Source: Flavobacteriaceae bacterium
GTDB lineage: Bacteria; Bacteroidota; Bacteroidia; Flavobacteriales; Flavobacteriaceae
Direction: 5' to 3'
Length of the DNA: 64,000 bases
Assembly: GCA_014075215.1 (NCBI GenBank)
Contig: CP046177.1
Location: 1,860,501 to 1,924,500 of the forward strand
The notes under the pieces are model-generated. The model was not told the DNA's origin. It saw nothing but the letters and a program-made list of their open reading frames with translations, and made no database searches. Positions 19,261-27,952 of the stretch are shown piece by piece; position 1 is the stretch's first letter, and each line of letters begins with the position of its first letter. The position numbers and the translations under genes are program-made.

Positions 19261-19995
19261 ATGAAATTACTTAGTTATATACTGTCTCCTATTTTCGGGA
19301 TTGCTTTCTTTTTAATTTTATTACTATTTCATCCTATTCAGTGGATTTCCTTAAAAATAGGATACTCCGCACATAAATTTGTGGTAGATATCCTAGGTTG
19401 GTTTTTAGCAAAATCTTTATTAATTCTGGGAAATACGATTCATTTTACAAAGCATTATGAAATTCCTAAAAATACCACGATTATTTTTGTTGCTAACCAT
19501 CAGAGTTTATTTGATATTCCTCCAATGGTTTGGTGGTTGAGAAAACATCATCCAAAATTTGTTTCTAAAATAGAATTGGGTAGAGGCATTCCAAGTATTT
19601 CTTTTAATCTAAGACATGGTGGCGGGGCACTTATTGATAGAAAAGATGCCAGACAATCGTTGGAAGCACTAAGTGATTTTGCACAAAGAATGAAAAAAAA
19701 TGTGTGGTCTTCTATTATTTTTCCGGAAGGTACAAGAAGTAGGGATGGAAAACCAAAACTTTTTTCTTTTAATGGATTGAAAATGATGATCAAACATAAT
19801 CCTGAAGCGTATATTGTTCCTATTACCATAAATAATTCATGGAAAATATTCGATTATGGTAAATTCCCTTTACATCTTTTTACGAGGATTACACTGGAAA
19901 CACATGAACCCGTCTTTTTAAAAAACCGAGATGTAGACGAGGTTTTAGCAGTAGTTGAAAGAAAAATAAAAGAACATATTATTGTAGCATCGTAA
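19261..19995 (+). CDS. plsC: 1-acyl-sn-glycerol-3-phosphate acyltransferase
   Basis: This 244-residue membrane-associated acyltransferase converts lysophosphatidic acid to phosphatidic acid. It has the catalytic HX4D motif in NHQSLFD, the second block GGGALIDRKDARQSL, and FPEGTRSRDGKPKLF (the EGTR substrate-binding motif). A hydrophobic N-terminal helix lies at about residues 8-25. The last 17 bp overlap the 3' end of the convergent amidase gene. Confidence 0.92.
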   Translation: MKLLSYILSPIFGIAFFLILLLFHPIQWISLKIGYSAHKFVVDILGWFLAKSLLILGNTIHFTKHYEIPKNTTIIFVANHQSLFDIPPMVWWLRKHHPKFVSKIELGRGIPSISFNLRHGGGALIDRKDARQSLEALSDFAQRMKKNVWSSIIFPEGTRSRDGKPKLFSFNGLKMMIKHNPEAYIVPITINNSWKIFDYGKFPLHLFTRITLETHEPVFLKNRDVDEVLAVVERKIKEHIIVAS

Positions 19996-20761
19996 AAGTC
20001 TCTTTATCATTTAAAAAATTTAACTTTTCTCTCGCCTTTTCTTGTCGAGTTTTATTGAGTGTTACTATAAATACATCTTCTACATTCGGTATGGTTTTAT
20101 ACATTTTTTCTCCTAAAAAATCGTACACTCCGGAATGACCCGGGTATTCATGTTGATGCATATCTTTACCTGTTCTGTTTACTCCAATAGCATATGACAT
20201 ATTTTCTATTGCTCTGGCTTGTAATAGGATATTCCATGCATGTATTCTGGCAGACGGCCAATTAGCAACATATATTAAAACATCATAGTTTTCTATATTT
20301 CTGTTCCAAACAGGGAAACGTAAATCATAGCAAATAAAAGGGCAAATTTTCCATCCCTTATAAGAAACAATTAATTTTTTAGTACCAGATTTATAAGGTA
20401 TATTTTCTCCTGCTAAAGTGAAAAGATGCTTTTTATTATACGTTTCAATTTTCCCGTTTGGGTGTATAAATAATAATCTGTTATAATAATTGTTATTTTC
20501 TTTAATAGCAATACTTCCAACAATTGCAACGGTATTGGAAACCGCTTTTTCCTGCATCCAGAAAACCGTCTCTCCTTGCATGCTTTCAGCGACATTTATC
20601 GGTTGCATTGTAAATCCTGTGTTAAACATTTCAGGTAAAATAACCAGTTCTACGTTCTCATTTAAGTTGTCAATCAGATTCCCAAAATGATTTAGGTTAG
20701 CAGTAGGATTTTCCCAAAATAACGCTGTTTGAATTCCGGCAATTGTTAAGGTATTTTGCAT
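19979..20761 (-). CDS. Nitrilase-superfamily amidohydrolase (omega-amidase-like)
   Basis: This ~260-residue protein carries the nitrilase triad. The Glu is in LPEMFNTGF, the Lys in YNKKHLF and the nucleophilic Cys in CPFICYDLRFP. The composition resembles YafV-type omega-amidases, which hydrolyse 2-oxoglutaramate or 2-oxosuccinamate. An upstream in-frame start at 20794 would add 11 residues taken from repeat A copy 3. ATG 20761 gives the normal N-terminus MQNTLTIAGIQ and is preferred. The gene is convergent with plsC. Confidence 0.88.
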   Translation of the reverse strand: MQNTLTIAGIQTALFWENPTANLNHFGNLIDNLNENVELVILPEMFNTGFTMQPINVAESMQGETVFWMQEKAVSNTVAIVGSIAIKENNNYYNRLLFIHPNGKIETYNKKHLFTLAGENIPYKSGTKKLIVSYKGWKICPFICYDLRFPVWNRNIENYDVLIYVANWPSARIHAWNILLQARAIENMSYAIGVNRTGKDMHQHEYPGHSGVYDFLGEKMYKTIPNVEDVFIVTLNKTRQEKAREKLNFLNDKETFTMLQ

Positions 20762-20780
20762 CGTCCTATTTTTATACAAT

Positions 20781-20846
20781 GAGACCTTTTGCAAAATAAG
20801 AATATCTTCTGTATTTGTGTTGATTTGACTTCAAATTTCATATAGG
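20781..20846 (+). repeat. Interspersed repeat A, copy 3 (5' part only)
   Basis: This begins GAGACCTTTTGCAAAATAAG and matches repeat A through gatttgacttcaaatttc. After that the similarity is lost apart from a short ttttttgaggaaag stretch. It appears to be an internally deleted or decayed copy upstream of the amidase gene. Confidence 0.6.
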
Positions 20847-20879
20847 TTTTTTGAGGAAAGCTATTGTATAGCTATTATC

Positions 20880-21356
20880 TTAGTACTGAGCTGATAATGT
20901 TGTAGTACCTGTATATACTCCCGGAGTACTTGGAGATGAATCATCCTGACCTACTACTTTAATGTTTCCACCTAAACTTAACTTTAACTCTCCACTACTA
21001 TTTAATGAAGTAGTCATCGCTGCTGCTGTTAACTGAATTGCAGTACTTGGAGTTCCTTTTATCGTAACGGTACTTACTGTTGGAGAACCTTCGAAATCTG
21101 TCTGTGCTCCGTCTGCTGTTGTAGCTGTTGAAGTAGCCGCAGAATACATGCTACCATCTCCTTGTACATGATAGTAACGGTTACCTGTAGCAGGAATGGC
21201 TACTTTTTGAAAATCTAGTAAAGTACCGGACACAGTCAATGGAATTACTAATTCTGCTTCCACATTCATGGTTCCGCTTCCAGAAAACACCTGACCAAAT
21301 GAAGTCATACTTACACATCCAAATACGATGGCTACTAATACATTTAATTTTTTCAT
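20880..21356 (-). CDS. DUF4402 domain secreted protein
   Basis: This ~158-residue protein has a signal peptide MKKLNVLVAIVFGCVSMTSFG starting at ATG 21356. An upstream in-frame ATG at 21398 lies inside the adjacent insertion sequence and can be dismissed. The body is small, Ser/Thr/Gly-rich and beta-strand-like (VEAELVIPLTVSGTLLDFQKV; TVTIKGTPSTAIQLTAA; LKLSLGGNIKV), as in DUF4402 proteins, which are putative surface or pilus-like components of unknown role. The IS copy at 21392 begins only 35 bp upstream of the start codon and probably changed its promoter. Confidence 0.82.
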   Translation of the reverse strand: MKKLNVLVAIVFGCVSMTSFGQVFSGSGTMNVEAELVIPLTVSGTLLDFQKVAIPATGNRYYHVQGDGSMYSAATSTATTADGAQTDFEGSPTVSTVTIKGTPSTAIQLTAAAMTTSLNSSGELKLSLGGNIKVVGQDDSSPSTPGVYTGTTTLSAQY

Positions 21357-21452
21357 GATATATAAAATTTTAAAGTTATGTTGCAAATCTCGGATCAAGC
21401 AAAAAGTTTGTGGAGTAGGTTAATTTTTTAGAGTTTTGGTTTAAAAACTCAA

Positions 21453-21798
21453 ATGCATACACAAGAGCTCCTGAAGCATTTTTTACCCGAAGGTATTTTA
21501 GATTACTTTGAACTTAAAGAGGTAAAAGATTCAACGAACAAACTTACTTTGGTTTTAGAAGAAAAACCTATACAACCAGATGAGTTATCTCATCGTAAAT
21601 TACATTCCAAAGGATTTTACCCAGTAGTAGATATTCAAGATTTTCCAGTACGTAACAAGGCTTGTTTTTTACAAGTAAAACGTAGACGATGGTTATGTTG
21701 ATACCTCAGAAGTATTCTCAAGAGATTGGAATTTGGTAGCAAAGGGAACTCGAATGACAGAAGAGTTCTCTCTTTTTTTAAAGAGGCTTGTTAGATAG
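21453..21798 (+). pseudogene. ISAon1-type transposase N-terminal ORF, frameshifted
   Basis: The first frame gives 82 residues (MHTQELLKHFLPEGILDYFE... to VKRRRWLC) and stops at 21701. The typical partner sequence continues one base out of frame as DTSEVFSRDWNLVAKG and ends at TAG 21796-21798, just overlapping the start of the catalytic ORF at 21788. This is the N-terminal, probably DNA-binding, part of the ISAon1 transposase. Because both IS copies share the shift, it is either tolerated (recoded) or was fixed before the last transposition. Confidence 0.75.
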
Positions 21799-22777
21799 TA
21801 TTCCAGTAAGTTGTAAAAGTTTATCTACCTACTATCACCTTAACGGCAAGCGATTAGAAGAACAATATCGCAATCATTTAAGTAACTTTTTGACTTGGGA
21901 TCAATTAGCTCATGCCGACCAATGGCTGCTTTTTAAGAAGAATATAGGAACTCATTTAAGTATTGATGAAGTAGCACTTACTCAAGGCGAGCTCTATACA
22001 GTGATTACCAACAAAGCAGGTAAAGGAAAACGAGGCAGTTTAGTAGCCATAGTAGCTACCACACAAAGTGAACGAGTCATAGAAGTGTTAAGGAAAATTC
22101 CAAGTAAAGACCGATATTTAGTAGAAGAAATCACTTTGGATATGGCACCTACTATGGAAAAGATTGCTAAAAAAGCCTTTCCTAAAGCTACTCAGGTCAC
22201 AGACCGATTTCATGTACAAAAACGAGCTTATGATGCCTTGCAAGAAATTCGAATACAGTATAGATGGAAAACCATAGAACAAGAAAATAATGAAATAGCA
22301 TTGGCTAAAGAAACAGGAAAAAACTTTAAACCGAATATCCTTGACAATGGAGATACTCCCAAACAACTACTAGCTAGAAGTAGGTATTTACTCTTTAAAG
22401 CCCCTAACAAATGGACAGCCAAACAAAAATTTAGAGCAGAATTACTCTTTGAAAGATACCCCAACTTGGAACGAGCTTATGAGCTTACTAGAGAACTGGC
22501 AACGATTTATCAAAAGACAAAAGACAAGGCGGTAGCATATACAAAACTAGCTAGATGGTATGATAAGGTAGAAAAATCAGAGTTCAGTAAAAGTTTTGGA
22601 ACAGTAGCTAGATCAATACAAAGTCATTATCGAAGCATCTTAAATTTCTTTGATAATAGAAGTACCAATGCTTCTGCTGAATCTTTTAATGCTAAAATAA
22701 AAACTTTTAGACTACAATTTAGAGGCGTAAGATCTGTTCCTTTCTTCCTATTCAGACTATCTAAAATTTATGCGTAA
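21788..22777 (+). CDS. ISAon1-type transposase, catalytic ORF (copy 1)
   Basis: This 329-residue DDE-type transposase begins with a TTG that overlaps the extended N-terminal ORF by 11 bp. Candidate catalytic acidic residues are in LSIDEVAL, VTDRFHVQKRAYD and ASAESFNAKIKTFR, and the last fits the ISL3/ISAon1-like Glu motif. It would cut and join the IS ends. The reading frame is complete and ends just inside the right terminal repeat. Confidence 0.85.
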   Translation: MLDSIPVSCKSLSTYYHLNGKRLEEQYRNHLSNFLTWDQLAHADQWLLFKKNIGTHLSIDEVALTQGELYTVITNKAGKGKRGSLVAIVATTQSERVIEVLRKIPSKDRYLVEEITLDMAPTMEKIAKKAFPKATQVTDRFHVQKRAYDALQEIRIQYRWKTIEQENNEIALAKETGKNFKPNILDNGDTPKQLLARSRYLLFKAPNKWTAKQKFRAELLFERYPNLERAYELTRELATIYQKTKDKAVAYTKLARWYDKVEKSEFSKSFGTVARSIQSHYRSILNFFDNRSTNASAESFNAKIKTFRLQFRGVRSVPFFLFRLSKIYA

Positions 22778-23019
22778 AAATCTAAATCCCACAACTTTTT
22801 TGCTTGACCCCAAATCTCTGACGATAATCCAAATCAAAAATTCCTTTTTCTGCTAATCAACCTTTTTTATAGATCAATGGAAAAATAAAAACGATGTGTG
22901 GTTATACAGGTATAAATAAACAACAGAAGGATATCTGAAGTTTAATTTGTAAAAATAGTTCAGCATCTTTTATGTGAAAAATTAATTCTCACTAGAATTA
23001 ACGTATTCTTTTTGGTATT

Positions 23020-23179
23020 GAACTCATTTAAACTTTTTGGATTTAAGCGAACATTAGAAGTTTTTAGATATGTTGAAAGCTTTTTTGAGTTGTATAGCAG
23101 CGCTACGGAAGGAAAAAAAGATAAAAACAGAGCTAAAAACAGCAATTTTTCAGCAAATTGAAAAAGTTTAAATGAGCTC
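23020..23179 (+). repeat. Interspersed repeat B, copy 1
   Basis: This 160-bp element has ~19-bp terminal inverted repeats (GAACTCATTTAAACTTTTT left, AAAAAGTTTAAATGAGCTC right). Its interior is nearly identical to 39513-39672, including agcagcgctacggaagg and gataaaaacagagc. It has no coding capacity and lies just downstream of sod. Confidence 0.88.
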
Positions 23180-23198
23180 ATTATATAACTTCTTGAAA

Positions 23199-23807
23199 TT
23201 ATGTAGCGGCATTATAACGGCGTTCTACTTCATTCCAGTTAATGACATTAAAAAATGCACTGATATAATCCGGTCTTCTGTTTTGATATTTTAAATAATA
23301 TGCGTGCTCCCAGACATCTAACCCTAAAATTGGAGTACCGCCACAGGCAACTCCCCGCATTAAAGGATTGTCTTGATTTGGTGTGGCACATACTTCTATC
23401 TTGCCTCCGGGATGTGCACATAACCATGCCCAACCGGACCCAAATTGAGTGGCAGCCGCATTGGAGAATTTATCTATAAAAGTATCTATCGCTCCAAATT
23501 CGGATTCAATCGCCTCTTTTAGTACTCCTGATAAAGCACCCTTGTTATCAGGGTTTATGACAGACCAAAATAAAGAGTGATTATAATATCCGCCGCCATT
23601 ATTTCGTACTGCTACATTATTCATATCCGGACTTTTAAGAATCTCTTCAATTGATTTTCCTTCAAGAGCAGTGCCGGCAATTGCTCCGTTCAATTTTGTA
23701 GTATATCCCTGGTGGTGTTTGCTATGATGTATCTCCATTGTTCTTGCATCTATGTGTGGTTCCAACGCATCGTATGCATAGCCTAAAGGTGGTAATTCAA
23801 ATGCCAT
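23199..23807 (-). CDS. sod: Superoxide dismutase (Fe/Mn family)
   Basis: This 202-residue cytosolic enzyme removes superoxide. The metal ligands are visible: His in HHSKHHQGY, His in YYNHSLFW, and Asp and His in LDVWEHAYYLKYQN. The core GSGWAWL is also present. No signal peptide is seen. Metal choice cannot be settled safely from sequence, although NQDNPLM and LGLDVWEHAYY are common in Mn or cambialistic forms. Confidence 0.95.
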   Translation of the reverse strand: MAFELPPLGYAYDALEPHIDARTMEIHHSKHHQGYTTKLNGAIAGTALEGKSIEEILKSPDMNNVAVRNNGGGYYNHSLFWSVINPDNKGALSGVLKEAIESEFGAIDTFIDKFSNAAATQFGSGWAWLCAHPGGKIEVCATPNQDNPLMRGVACGGTPILGLDVWEHAYYLKYQNRRPDYISAFFNVINWNEVERRYNAAT

Positions 23808-23990
23808 AATATGTAATTTTTGTATGTTAATGATTTTATAATGGTAAAATTAATCATAAAAAAGAGGGTATACAAATACTTTATTTTGAGATATTCGTGT
23901 TAGGTTTATGCAGTTAAAAGTTATAAAGTTTAAAAGTGAAACTTCAAACGTTAAAACCGTACTCAACAGTATTAAAGAGACAATATAAAT

Positions 23991-25865
23991 TTATTTTCTT
24001 TTAGCCTGTTGTTTCTGAGCTTGTTTCATAGCATCATCCAAACGCTGTCTGAATTTGCTTTTTTTCTTTTCAGGACGTTTTTTATTTTCCTCTATCTGAG
24101 CGTGAATTTTATCCTCGTCAATGACATAGTTTTTAATGACTATCATAATGATTATGGTCAATAAATTAGACACAAAATAATACAAACTCAAGCTACTTGC
24201 ATAGTTGTTAAAAAAGAACAACATCATAACAGGAGAAAAATAGATCATATATTTCATCAGCTTACTCATATCCGGCATACCTTCTTGTGCAGGTGCCTGC
24301 ATATTCATTTGCTGACTCTGGTTCATTTTCATATAAAAGAAAATAGCAATAGATGCAAGGATTGGAAATAAACTTACGTGATTGCCATAGAATGGAATGT
24401 TAAAAGGCAAATTAAATATGGTGTCATATGAAGATAAATCATCTGCCCATAAAAAACTTTTGCCTCGCAGTGCCAAATTAGAAGGGAAAAACTTAAATAG
24501 CGCAAAAAATACAGGCATTTGTAGCAAGGCAGGGATACAGCCCGACATCATATTGACCCCTGCTTTTCTCTGAATAGCCATCGTTTCCTGTTGACGCTTC
24601 ATTGCGTTTTCTCTTCCGGGATATTTTTTAGCCACTTCATTTAGTTCAGGCCTGATAACCTTCATTTTGGCACTTGAAACATACGATTTATAAACCAAGG
24701 GAGACATTAAAATCCTTACGACAATGGTCATCAGGATAATAATGAATCCATAGTTACCTATTAAGCCTTCCAGCATCCCAAAAATAGGAATGAAAACCAA
24801 ACGGTTAATGGTTCCAAAGACTCCCCAACCCAGATCCGTAATCTCACTTAAGTGAGTTCCTTTATACGCTTTTAACGTTTTATAATTCGTAGGCCCGTAA
24901 TACCATTTCAACTCGTAATTTAATTCTCCGTTGCTTAATTCCAACGGAGTTTTTAAACTGTATTTTTTAGTAAAAACAGCATCTGAATTATCATCTTTTG
25001 CTAAGTTTTCCGAAGCAATGGCAGCATTGTTAAATGGTTTTGCAGACAATAAAACAGAAGAGAAAAAATGTTGCTTATAAGCAATCCAGTCCACATCATT
25101 TATCAAATCATTTTTGCCTGCACTCATATAGTCAACTTCATCTTCGGTTTTAAAATAGTAACAAGAGTACATGGTGTTCTCAGTTCGTAAACTTTTTTCA
25201 TGACGATACCCGTTCAATACCCATTCTAAGTTAATTGGATTTGAGGAATTGATTACATCGTATAATCCCTGTGTTCTTATGGCAAAATTTACCATATAAT
25301 CATCAGAACTCATTTCATACCGATATTCCAGAAATTGATTTTCGGAAGCTTTTAATTTCATCGAAAGAATCCGGCGATTACCATTTGTAGTCAATGTCGG
25401 TTCAAAGAATAAATCTTTCGTATTTAAAATCCTGTTATCTGTGGTTCCGAAGTTGATATTAAAAGTGGCATTCTTATCTTTTATCATATGTAAAGGCAAC
25501 GAATCATAGGTTTGATAACCTTTTATCAATGCTTCTGTAATTTGTCCGCCTTTATTATCAATTTTGAGTAGCAGCAGATCATTTTCAATGGTTGTAGTTC
25601 CTTCTTTACCATTAATGGCACTTGTCGCAAAAAAGCCTAACTTATTCTGAACCGCTAATTTTTTTAGAGAATCATTCTCTGTACTTTTGGTAGGTATATT
25701 TGAAATATTAGTTGTAGTGGCGGGCTGTATGGAATCTTTTACAACTTCCGTATTTGTTTGTACAGGCGTTGTTTTTGGCGTTTGTGAGTTAAAGTACCAT
25801 AATAAAATGGCTCCTATCAGCAACATTCCGATAAATGAATTAAGGTCAAATTTTTTTTGTTCCAT
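23991..25865 (-). CDS. yidC: Membrane protein insertase YidC
   Basis: This 624-residue inner-membrane insertase has an N-terminal helix (about residues 10-25), a large periplasmic beta domain (about 60-350), and the conserved five-helix insertase core from about 360. The core has SPLVYKSYVSSAKMK, the cytoplasmic hairpin RPELNEVAKKYP, and GCIPALLQMPVFFALFKFFP. The C-terminal tail is basic and Gln/Lys-rich (KKSKFRQRLDDAMKQAQKQQ). The length is normal for Gram-negative YidC. It shares an orientation and probably a transcript with pyrG, 179 bp upstream. Confidence 0.96.
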   Translation of the reverse strand: MEQKKFDLNSFIGMLLIGAILLWYFNSQTPKTTPVQTNTEVVKDSIQPATTTNISNIPTKSTENDSLKKLAVQNKLGFFATSAINGKEGTTTIENDLLLLKIDNKGGQITEALIKGYQTYDSLPLHMIKDKNATFNINFGTTDNRILNTKDLFFEPTLTTNGNRRILSMKLKASENQFLEYRYEMSSDDYMVNFAIRTQGLYDVINSSNPINLEWVLNGYRHEKSLRTENTMYSCYYFKTEDEVDYMSAGKNDLINDVDWIAYKQHFFSSVLLSAKPFNNAAIASENLAKDDNSDAVFTKKYSLKTPLELSNGELNYELKWYYGPTNYKTLKAYKGTHLSEITDLGWGVFGTINRLVFIPIFGMLEGLIGNYGFIIILMTIVVRILMSPLVYKSYVSSAKMKVIRPELNEVAKKYPGRENAMKRQQETMAIQRKAGVNMMSGCIPALLQMPVFFALFKFFPSNLALRGKSFLWADDLSSYDTIFNLPFNIPFYGNHVSLFPILASIAIFFYMKMNQSQQMNMQAPAQEGMPDMSKLMKYMIYFSPVMMLFFFNNYASSLSLYYFVSNLLTIIIMIVIKNYVIDEDKIHAQIEENKKRPEKKKSKFRQRLDDAMKQAQKQQAKRK

Positions 25866-26044
25866 AGGTGTTTAATGTCAATTTGTCATCTATTTTTATA
25901 CAAACATCAAAAAAGATTGATAAATGTAGTAAAAAGTAGTATTTTTTATCAATTATCCTGTGTTTTATCAAAGGTTACTAAATAACCCAAATAGTATTCC
26001 ATTTTATATTGAATATGTTCGAGAAGTGTTTTCTACACTTAAAC

Positions 26045-27655
26045 TTATTTAGAATGTTTTAAAGCGGCTTGTACAAAATCCACAAATAACGGATGTGGAT
26101 TTAGCACCGTGCTTTTATATTCGGGATGGTATTGAACCCCTATAAACCAGAGATGAGAAGGAATTTCAATAATCTCTACCAATCCGGTTTCCGGATTAAT
26201 TCCTGCTGCCTGCATTCCGGCAGCTTTTATTGGTTCTAAATAATCGTTGTTAAACTCATAGCGATGCCGGTGTCGTTCATTAATCGATTTATCTTGATAA
26301 ATATCCATTACTTTAGAATCTTCCGAAAGTTCACAATTCCAACCTCCTAAACGCATGGTTCCTCCTTTGTCAGTCATATTTTTTTGATCTGCCATCAAAT
26401 TGATTACAGGATGCGGTGTATTTTCATCCATTTCCGTGGAATTGGCATTGTGTAATCCCAAAATATTTCTGGAAAACTCAATAACGGCCATTTGCATTCC
26501 CAGGCAAATTCCAAAAAAAGGAATGTTATTTTCTCTGGCATATTGCACCGCTTTTATCTTGCCTTCAATTCCCCGATCTCCAAAACCCGGTGCCACTAAA
26601 ATGCCATTCAAGATACCTAATTCGTCAACCGAGTTTTGAGAAATTAACTTTTCAGAGTGAACCCACCTGATGTTTACTTTTGTTTCGTTAGTAGCTCCTG
26701 CATGAATTAATGCTTCTGAAATAGATTTGTAAGAATCGTGTAATTCAACATATTTCCCAATCAAACCGATTTCAACATAGGAAGCAGGGTTTCTATGTTT
26801 CTTCAGGAAAATATTCCAGATTTCCAAATGCGGCTTTTGATCCGAAGAAAGCTGTAATTTTTTTAAAACAACTTTGTCCAAACCTTCCTTTAACATCAAA
26901 TTGGGAACATGATAAATGGTCTCCGCATCAATAGATTGAATAACATCTTCTTTCTTTACATTACAGAAAAGAGCCAATTTGTTCTTAATACTGTCAGAGA
27001 TCTCATGTTCGGTTCTACACACCAAAATATCAGGACTCAGACCGCTTTGCATCAGCATTTTCACAGAATGCTGTGTGGGTTTTGTCTTTAATTCTCCCGT
27101 TGCCGATAAGTATGGAACCAGGGTTAAATGGATGACAATTGCATTGTCTTCACCGAGCTCCCACAATAATTGACGCACGGATTCTATATAAGGTAATGAC
27201 TCTATATCACCAACTGTTCCGCCAATCTCGGTAATCACAATATCATAATCGCCCGTATTTCCTAAAATTTGGATGCGATGTTTGATCTCATCGGTAATAT
27301 GTGGAATCACCTGGACTGTTTTTCCCAAGAATTCACCTTTACGCTCTTTGTCAATAACAGATTGGTAGATTCTGCCGGTAGTTACATTATTGGCCTGCGA
27401 TGTCGGAATATTTAAAAAACGCTCATAATGCCCTAAATCCAGATCCGTTTCCGCACCGTCATCCGTAACATAACATTCACCGTGCTCATAAGGATTTAAA
27501 GTTCCAGGGTCAATATTGATATACGGATCTAATTTTTGAATGGTTACGGAATACCCTCTTGCTTGTAGTAATTTGGCTAAGGAAGCAGCAATGATACCTT
27601 TTCCCAGTGATGAAGTAACGCCTCCGGTAACGAAAACGTATTTGGTCTTACTCAT
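26045..27655 (-). CDS. pyrG: CTP synthase
   Basis: This ~536-residue enzyme aminates UTP to CTP using glutamine. The N-terminal synthase domain opens with KYVFVTGGVTSSLGKGI (P-loop) and has DPYINIDPGTLNPYEHGE. The C-terminal class I glutamine amidotransferase has PGFGDRG, the nucleophile FFGICLGMQMAV and the His/Glu pair in QYHPEYKS. ATG 27655 is preferred over an in-frame start at 27676 because a strong promoter box (27674-27681) overlaps that region. Confidence 0.96.
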   Translation of the reverse strand: MSKTKYVFVTGGVTSSLGKGIIAASLAKLLQARGYSVTIQKLDPYINIDPGTLNPYEHGECYVTDDGAETDLDLGHYERFLNIPTSQANNVTTGRIYQSVIDKERKGEFLGKTVQVIPHITDEIKHRIQILGNTGDYDIVITEIGGTVGDIESLPYIESVRQLLWELGEDNAIVIHLTLVPYLSATGELKTKPTQHSVKMLMQSGLSPDILVCRTEHEISDSIKNKLALFCNVKKEDVIQSIDAETIYHVPNLMLKEGLDKVVLKKLQLSSDQKPHLEIWNIFLKKHRNPASYVEIGLIGKYVELHDSYKSISEALIHAGATNETKVNIRWVHSEKLISQNSVDELGILNGILVAPGFGDRGIEGKIKAVQYARENNIPFFGICLGMQMAVIEFSRNILGLHNANSTEMDENTPHPVINLMADQKNMTDKGGTMRLGGWNCELSEDSKVMDIYQDKSINERHRHRYEFNNDYLEPIKAAGMQAAGINPETGLVEIIEIPSHLWFIGVQYHPEYKSTVLNPHPLFVDFVQAALKHSK

Positions 27656-27673
27656 GAATCTTTCAGGTTTGAG

Positions 27674-27703
27674 CAAAAGTAAGAACTCTGTGTATTCTTA
27701 CAA
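27674..27703 (-). promoter_or_regulatory. Flavobacterial promoter of pyrG
   Basis: On the minus strand TTG at 27703-27701 is followed after 19 bp by TACTTTTG (27681-27674), a textbook Bacteroidota -33/-7 pair. Transcription would begin roughly 10 bp before ATG 27655, giving a very short leader. Confidence 0.75.
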
Positions 27704-27817
27704 GCAAAAAAGTAAAAAACATTTTTTGTTCTTCCTTCGGTATACCTTTCGGGTCTTTGCTCAAAAAATACCCTATAAATGAAAACAGTGATATCAAAAT
27801 TTCATTGTTTTTAGGGA

Positions 27818-27848
27818 TTGACATGTGTTTTTCTATGTTATAAGTTTG
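27818..27848 (+). promoter_or_regulatory. Promoter of the M23 lipoprotein gene cluster
   Basis: TTG at 27818-27820, a 20-bp spacer and TAAGTTTG at 27841-27848 match the Bacteroidota promoter pattern. The leader to ATG 27953 would be about 100 nt. Confidence 0.6.
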
Positions 27849-27952
27849 TCCTAATCCAAAACTCGGTTGCTATGAGCACCTTTTTTTCCCTTCATAAAAA
27901 TTGCAGCTGGCTTGAATACAAAAAATAAATTTTCAATGTTAAACATCAAATT

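Larger units (their letters stand above)
21392..22810 (+). mobile_element. Insertion sequence, ISAon1-like, copy 1
   Basis: This 1,419-bp element has imperfect terminal inverted repeats (GGATCAAGCAAAAAGTTTGTGG at the left; GGGTCAAGCAAAAAAGTTGTGG at the inverted right end). It carries two overlapping transposase reading frames and is flanked by an 8-bp target duplication. A second copy at 31181 has the same length. The only difference I find is T versus C at 21635/31424, a silent change. Confidence 0.92.
21384..22818. repeat. 8-bp target site duplication around IS copy 1
   Basis: CAAATCTC occurs immediately left (21384-21391) and immediately right (22811-22818) of the element, giving a perfect 8-bp direct repeat. 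This is direct evidence for a simple transposition event and fixes the IS boundaries. Confidence 0.92.

Noticed and set aside
22118..22464. Antisense open frames in the IS transposase
   Set aside because: They are present in both IS copies as shadows of the transposase gene and have no independent support.
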